In this document: positions 6,485 through 9,781 of the stretch, piece by piece
Layout: every line of letters begins with the position of its first letter
Numbering within the stretch: position 1 is the first letter of the stretch
Origin: UMGS1519 sp963621885
Lineage (GTDB): Bacteria; Actinomycetota; Coriobacteriia; Coriobacteriales; Eggerthellaceae
Assembly (NCBI GenBank): GCA_963621885.1
Contig: CAVFFT010000010.1
Location: forward strand, 1-9,781
Reading direction: 5' to 3'
DNA: 9,781 nucleotides
Notes under the pieces: generated by a model
Told to the model about the DNA's origin: nothing
The model's database searches: none
What the model saw: the letters and a program-made list of their open reading frames with translations, nothing else
Position numbers and translations under genes: made by a program

Positions 6485-8284
6485 CTATCCACGGGAACGT
6501 TGACGAGCGTGCGCTCCGCGGACCTGGTGGGCGCGTGCCATGCCGTTTTGGCGGGCCCGCATCAGGCAGGCGCCGCTTGCGACCAGCAGCGAAAGGAGAA
6601 GGGCGGCGGTGATGCCGTTGCTGTCTGCGGTGCGGGCAAGGCCACCAGACGTTGCGTTGCTCGCCGTCGAGGAGTCGGAATCATTCGCGTTTGAGGAGCC
6701 GCTGCCGTCCGCGTCTGCGTCGTCGTTATCGTCGCCCGAGCCGCTGTCATCCGCGTCACCATCCGTATCGTCATCGCCGCTGGCGTCGCTGCCGGAATCG
6801 TCGTCATCATCCCCGCTGGGGTCATCATCGTCATCGCCACTGGTATCCTCGACAATCTGGTACGAAAGCTCGAAGCTGCCGGTGTAGTTGCCGATGCCTG
6901 TCACGGTGATGGTCACCGTTCCGAGCTCGGTCGTATCGCCAGAGTATGCGAGTGTGTAGTCGGTTCCCGCTTTCAGGGTAGCGCCTGTCTGCGCGTCGGA
7001 AATCACCGGCTCCAGCTTGTGGTCCTTGCCGTCGTAGGTGACGTTTGCGATTCCGCTCACGCTGATTCCCGTCTTTTCATCATCGGGCGTGCTTGCGCTG
7101 TCAGGCACGATCGACTTCGCGGTAATCGTGAGCTTTCCGAATGCGTAGTACACGAGATAGGAGCCTTGGTCCTCGCTGCCGGAAGGAGTGAGCGTATAGT
7201 TGCCGACATCCTCGCCGGTTTCGCGGCTGAAGGTGTAGGTGAGCGTGTCGCCCGTTTTCACGCCCGTTTCCGTTGCACTGAACGTGGGGTCGGGGTCGCC
7301 GTAGGTCTTCGAGAACTCGCCTGCCGTTACCGTGGCAACGCCGGGCACGACGCTTTCAAACACCTTGGCGATTGCCGCATGGCCGGCAACCGATGGGTGG
7401 AAGTCGATATTGGGACCTGTCTCCGAAGCGTTGCAGTAGGTGGCGGTGTTGCCAACGAAAGCGGCGTAGACGTCGGCCACGGTATAGCCGCCGATTGGGG
7501 CATTATTCGCGATCGCGTCATTGAGCTGCTTTGCGCAGGCTCCAACATGCGTGTTAATCAGCTGATAGGTTCCGGAAAAATGACCGTAGGGGTTGTACTG
7601 CGTGGCGACGAAAATGCGAACGGTGGGGTTCAGCTTCTTGATTTGCGCCGTGATTGTATTGAGGTTCTCGATGTAGGTGTTCAGCGTCGCTTTGAATTCC
7701 GAACAATCCTCGAGGTACGAATTATTGCCTTCGCTGTCTTTGTACTTCGAAATGATTGCCCAATAGGCCATGATCTTTATGCTGTTGCGTCTTTCGTCCT
7801 GGGGGTTGGCGAGGATGGCTATGACATCGTCAGCCGTAATCTGCATCTTGTCGTCGGGATTGACCGTGTTATAGGTTTGCGCGGTCCGCTCGTAGACGAC
7901 CTGCATGAGGTCGTTGCCGCCGCAGGTGATGGTGATGACCTTCGCCTGCTTGATGCTGTCGTCGAGCGTGCCGGATGAAAGCTGTTCCAGAATGCCCGTG
8001 GCGGTGTTGCCGATGGCCGCCTCGTTTTCGACCGTATAGCCCTTGTCTGCCGCGAGGATGTTCACGAAGCATTCGTCGGTGAGCTGCGTGCCGGCGGCAT
8101 CGGTGCCGTTGGGCTCGTATCCCCACGTGATGCTGTCGCCCAGTGCCAGGTAAAGCGGCTGGGATGCGGTCGATTCGCTCTCCGTTTCGCCCTCGGTTGC
8201 CAGGGCGGCGGCGGGCAGCGCCAAGGCAGCGGCAAGTGCGGCCAAAACAATGGCGGACATAAGGGATTTGAAACGCTTGATCAT
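6485..8284 (-). CDS. Secreted SGNH/GDSL hydrolase with MBG/Ig-like domains and LPXTG-like wall anchor
   Basis: This 599-residue surface protein is a probable esterase or lipase/deacylase. A signal peptide (1-29) has a basic start, an Ala/Leu core and an A-L-A cleavage site. The hydrolase domain (about 43-312) carries all the blocks: GDSITWG (Ser51), NEAAIGNTATG (Gly92), CGGND (Asn124) and NIDFHPS (Asp294, His296). Residues about 318-390 are an MBG-type domain with the hallmark KTYGDPDPTFS; about 404-478 is a second Ig-like domain with VTYDGK and GIGNYTG. A stalk of Asp, Ser and Gly follows (481-547). The end has LARTADS (549-555), a hydrophobic helix (about 557-575) and a basic tail, so it resembles a sortase substrate with a non-canonical motif. 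The ATG at 8284 has AGAGGA just upstream and its own TATAAT box. The substrate is unknown; cell-wall or host glycan esters are possible. Confidence 0.88.
   Translation of the reverse strand: MIKRFKSLMSAIVLAALAAALALPAAALATEGETESESTASQPLYLALGDSITWGYEPNGTDAAGTQLTDECFVNILAADKGYTVENEAAIGNTATGILEQLSSGTLDDSIKQAKVITITCGGNDLMQVVYERTAQTYNTVNPDDKMQITADDVIAILANPQDERRNSIKIMAYWAIISKYKDSEGNNSYLEDCSEFKATLNTYIENLNTITAQIKKLNPTVRIFVATQYNPYGHFSGTYQLINTHVGACAKQLNDAIANNAPIGGYTVADVYAAFVGNTATYCNASETGPNIDFHPSVAGHAAIAKVFESVVPGVATVTAGEFSKTYGDPDPTFSATETGVKTGDTLTYTFSRETGEDVGNYTLTPSGSEDQGSYLVYYAFGKLTITAKSIVPDSASTPDDEKTGISVSGIANVTYDGKDHKLEPVISDAQTGATLKAGTDYTLAYSGDTTELGTVTITVTGIGNYTGSFELSYQIVEDTSGDDDDDPSGDDDDDSGSDASGDDDTDGDADDSGSGDDNDDADADGSGSSNANDSDSSTASNATSGGLARTADSNGITAALLLSLLVASGACLMRARQNGMARAHQVRGAHARQRSRG
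6644..6844 (-). repeat. Asp/Ser/Gly low-complexity stalk-coding region
   Basis: This stretch encodes residues 481-547 of the GDSL protein, made almost wholly of Asp, Ser, Gly, Ala and Asn, with runs such as GDDDDDPSGDDDDDSGSD. At DNA level it is a degenerate array of GAC/GAT and AGC/GGC codons. Such acidic stalks hold a catalytic domain away from the cell wall, and their length often varies between strains through slippage. Confidence 0.85.
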
Positions 8285-8320
8285 GAGGTCCTCTTCGGAT
8301 GGTGAGATTTAAACCAGCCG

Positions 8321-8326
8321 ATTATA
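8321..8326 (-). promoter_or_regulatory. -10 box of the GDSL hydrolase gene
   Basis: On the - strand the perfect hexamer TATAAT lies 36 bases before the ATG, which predicts a leader of about 30 bases. No strong -35 was found: the best candidate, GTGGCA, has four matches but a spacing of 20. The upstream stretch 8327-8516 is otherwise non-coding, so this gene is probably transcribed separately from the membrane protein gene upstream. Confidence 0.5.
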
Positions 8327-8468
8327 CGCGTGAATGCCCGCCCGTTTGCCACTCTGACGAAATTGTTAACGTCGAACAAACGGAAGCCACAACTTCGCAA
8401 GCGATCCGGCATCTCACCCGTAACCGCCTCTGCGTTTCACTTGGAGCCGCTCCGGCGTCTCACGCGCC

Positions 8469-8492
8469 CGGCCCGCCCTGGTGAGCGGGCCG
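8469..8492 (-). terminator. GC-rich hairpin, candidate terminator after the DUF6541-like gene
   Basis: A perfect 8-base stem, CGGCCCGC (8469-8476) with GCGGGCCG (8485-8492), encloses an 8-base loop. It lies 24 bases past the stop of the upstream - strand gene. No T-run follows on the - strand, which is common for terminators in high-GC actinobacteria but also weakens the call. The position between that gene and the TATAAT box fits a transcription boundary. Confidence 0.5.
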
Positions 8493-8516
8493 CTAGTAAT
8501 CTCGCAAGCGTCGTGG

Positions 8517-9781
8517 TTAGTAATCGATGCGATAGAGGCGCATGTCTCCTTCGGCAAGCACGCAGGTGAAGCCGGGCGTGTTCTCGTCGACCGCCTCGAT
8601 GCCTTCCCATTTCTCGGGCTTTCGGAACTGGCGGAACCATTTGCCGTCCTCGTAGCTCACACCCTGGTCAAGCCGCAGCAGCCAGCGCGCGCCGGTCGAT
8701 TTCACGGCTTCCTGCACGTTTTCGTCAGTCGCGTAGTTCACGAGATTCGTGCGGATGATCTTGGCGGCTTCCGTCTGGTTCTTCGTCTTGAAGTTGCGCC
8801 AGTACACGTGCATGTCGTTGACGGCGTAGGCGAAGCTGCTGCCATCGGCGGGGTAGTTCAGCACGAGGTCGTCCTGTGTGATTTCGCGCGCCTTGTCGAC
8901 GAAGGCCTGCTCGTCGCTGCCGTAAACGCGGTTGTCCTTGATGCGGTACATGCTCGAAAGCTCGGTGTAGACCGTCCCGTAGCCGGTCTTCTTCACGTTG
9001 CCGCTCGGCGTCGTGACATTCGGGAAGAAAACGACAACGAGGCACAGCACCACCACGACCGCCGCCGCAATGGCCTTGGTGGTGGGGGTCGCGCACTTCG
9101 CGATACGGCCGGTGAGCTGCCACGATGTGCGGGCGATGCTCGCGAGGCCGCAGGCTGCTATTGGTGTGAGGAAGGCGGTGTAGCAGGCGCCAATGCGCAC
9201 ATGGTCGCAATACCAGAAGCCCGCGAGGAAATGCGCGAGCGGCGTGTTGGCCGTGCGGATGAGAATGTAGGCGAGACCCATCCACGCGGCGGGAATGAGA
9301 ATCCACAGGATGCGGCGGCGCACCAGCGCGATCACGCCGATGAGCACGATGACCGCAAGCAGCCATTGTCCCCAGAAGGGGTCGACGCGTAAGGTGAGCG
9401 TGCGGCGAATCACCTTCGTCGGGGATTGGATGCTGTTCGCGAAATAGCTCGTGACGCTTTGCAGCGCCGGCAGGTTCATCGCCACAAGCCAAAGCACGAG
9501 CGCGACAAGCAGAATGGCCGCAACCACCATCACGCGCAGACGGCGGGCATGGGCGAGCCGCTTTACGTTGGAGCTTTCACGGGCGCGGGCGAGCCGCTTC
9601 GTGTTGGAGCTTTCACGTGAGGCGTCTTTCGGTGTGCTTGCTTCCGGGGCGGGCGTTTTCAAGGCGGAAGCTTCCAGGGCGGGTGCTTCCAGCGCATGGA
9701 GTCGCACGCGTTTGCCCAGGTTATGAGTGAGGTAGAACACGAGGAACATGAACGCGCCAAACACGGCGTTCGGTTGCGCGA
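8517..9781 (-). CDS. Polytopic membrane protein, DUF6541-like (5' end outside window)
   Basis: The frame stays open to the window edge, so this is the C-terminal 420 or so residues of a longer protein; a GTG at 9764 is only an internal codon choice. Counting from that GTG, helices lie near residues 2-14, 78-97, 132-148, 152-170, 190-211 and 230-247. An extracytoplasmic domain of about 165 residues follows and ends CVLAEGDMRLYRIDY. The motif AGFWYCDHVRIGA between helices 4 and 5 and the STGARWLLRLD block match what I know of DUF6541 proteins, large actinobacterial membrane proteins that resemble GT-C glycosyltransferases; the catalytic part would lie in the missing N-terminus. The loop after the first helix (about 20-75) is built of short repeats rich in Ala, Glu, Arg and Ser. 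A role in envelope glycan transfer is inference. Confidence 0.65.
   Translation of the reverse strand, partial: AQPNAVFGAFMFLVFYLTHNLGKRVRLHALEAPALEASALKTPAPEASTPKDASRESSNTKRLARARESSNVKRLAHARRLRVMVVAAILLVALVLWLVAMNLPALQSVTSYFANSIQSPTKVIRRTLTLRVDPFWGQWLLAVIVLIGVIALVRRRILWILIPAAWMGLAYILIRTANTPLAHFLAGFWYCDHVRIGACYTAFLTPIAACGLASIARTSWQLTGRIAKCATPTTKAIAAAVVVVLCLVVVFFPNVTTPSGNVKKTGYGTVYTELSSMYRIKDNRVYGSDEQAFVDKAREITQDDLVLNYPADGSSFAYAVNDMHVYWRNFKTKNQTEAAKIIRTNLVNYATDENVQEAVKSTGARWLLRLDQGVSYEDGKWFRQFRKPEKWEGIEAVDENTPGFTCVLAEGDMRLYRIDY
9545..9616 (-). repeat. 36-base tandem repeat, two copies, inside the DUF6541-like gene
   Basis: Units 9545-9580 and 9581-9616 match at 31 of 36 positions and keep the frame. 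They encode RESSNVKRLAHA and RESSNTKRLARA, a basic segment in the loop after the first membrane helix in this window. Confidence 0.85.
9640..9699 (-). repeat. 15-base tandem repeat, four degenerate copies, inside the DUF6541-like gene
   Basis: Four in-frame units starting at 9640, 9655, 9670 and 9685 encode the pentapeptides PAPEA, SALKT, PALEA and HALEA (reverse order on the map). The clearest DNA match is between units 1 and 3 (GCTTCC followed by GGGCGGG). Together with the 36-base repeats just downstream in the gene, it makes a repeat-built loop. Confidence 0.7.

Noticed and set aside
7019..7978. 319-codon open frame on the + strand opposite the GDSL gene
   Set aside because: The opposite strand encodes all catalytic blocks of a GDSL hydrolase; this frame has no domain or sensible ribosome site.
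8299..8484. 61-codon open frame on the + strand in the gap 8285-8516
   Set aside because: No ribosome site, no recognisable pattern, and it runs through the promoter and hairpin of the - strand genes.

Overview
The window looks like chromosomal DNA from a high-GC Gram-positive bacterium, most likely an actinobacterium of the class Coriobacteriia (Eggerthellaceae or a relative). This rests on GC-rich coding, an scpA-scpB-pseudouridine synthase cluster, a DUF6541-like membrane protein, and a secreted MBG-domain protein with a degenerate sortase signal. The genus is inference. No tRNA, rRNA, CRISPR array or insertion sequence was recognised.

Left part (1-2734, + strand): a compact housekeeping operon. 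scpA and scpB overlap by one base, and the RluB-type pseudouridine synthase gene starts 4 bases after scpB. ScpA and ScpB are the non-Smc subunits of the condensin complex that segregates chromosomes. The synthase modifies 23S rRNA. A few codons at the left edge may be the end of another gene in the same operon.

Junction (2735-2795): the + strand operon meets a long - strand block tail to tail. A 39-base sequence occurs twice here, 65 bases apart. One copy is the end of the U32 gene, including its last codons and stop. The other lies just past the synthase stop and encodes the same ten C-terminal residues plus a stop. Each copy folds into a hairpin, and the right copy is followed by TTTT on the + strand, so it looks like a terminator.

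Right part (9781-2796, all - strand, listed in transcription order): a DUF6541-like polytopic membrane protein that runs off the window; a secreted SGNH/GDSL hydrolase with two Ig/MBG-like domains, a poly-Asp/Ser/Gly stalk and a LARTA wall-sorting signal, with its own TATAAT box; then a GT2 glycosyltransferase and a DUF2304 small membrane protein, closely coupled; a 150-base spacer; then a GT4 glycosyltransferase with a GTG start and a U32-family protein resembling the tRNA hydroxylation factor TrhP, separated by 4 bases. Apart from the U32 protein, the theme is envelope glycan assembly and cell-surface display.

There is no clear novel defence or mobile system. The best leads are the duplicated gene end with its hairpins, the surface hydrolase with its non-canonical anchor, the long Ala/Gly tail of ScpB, and the short tandem repeats inside the DUF6541-like protein.
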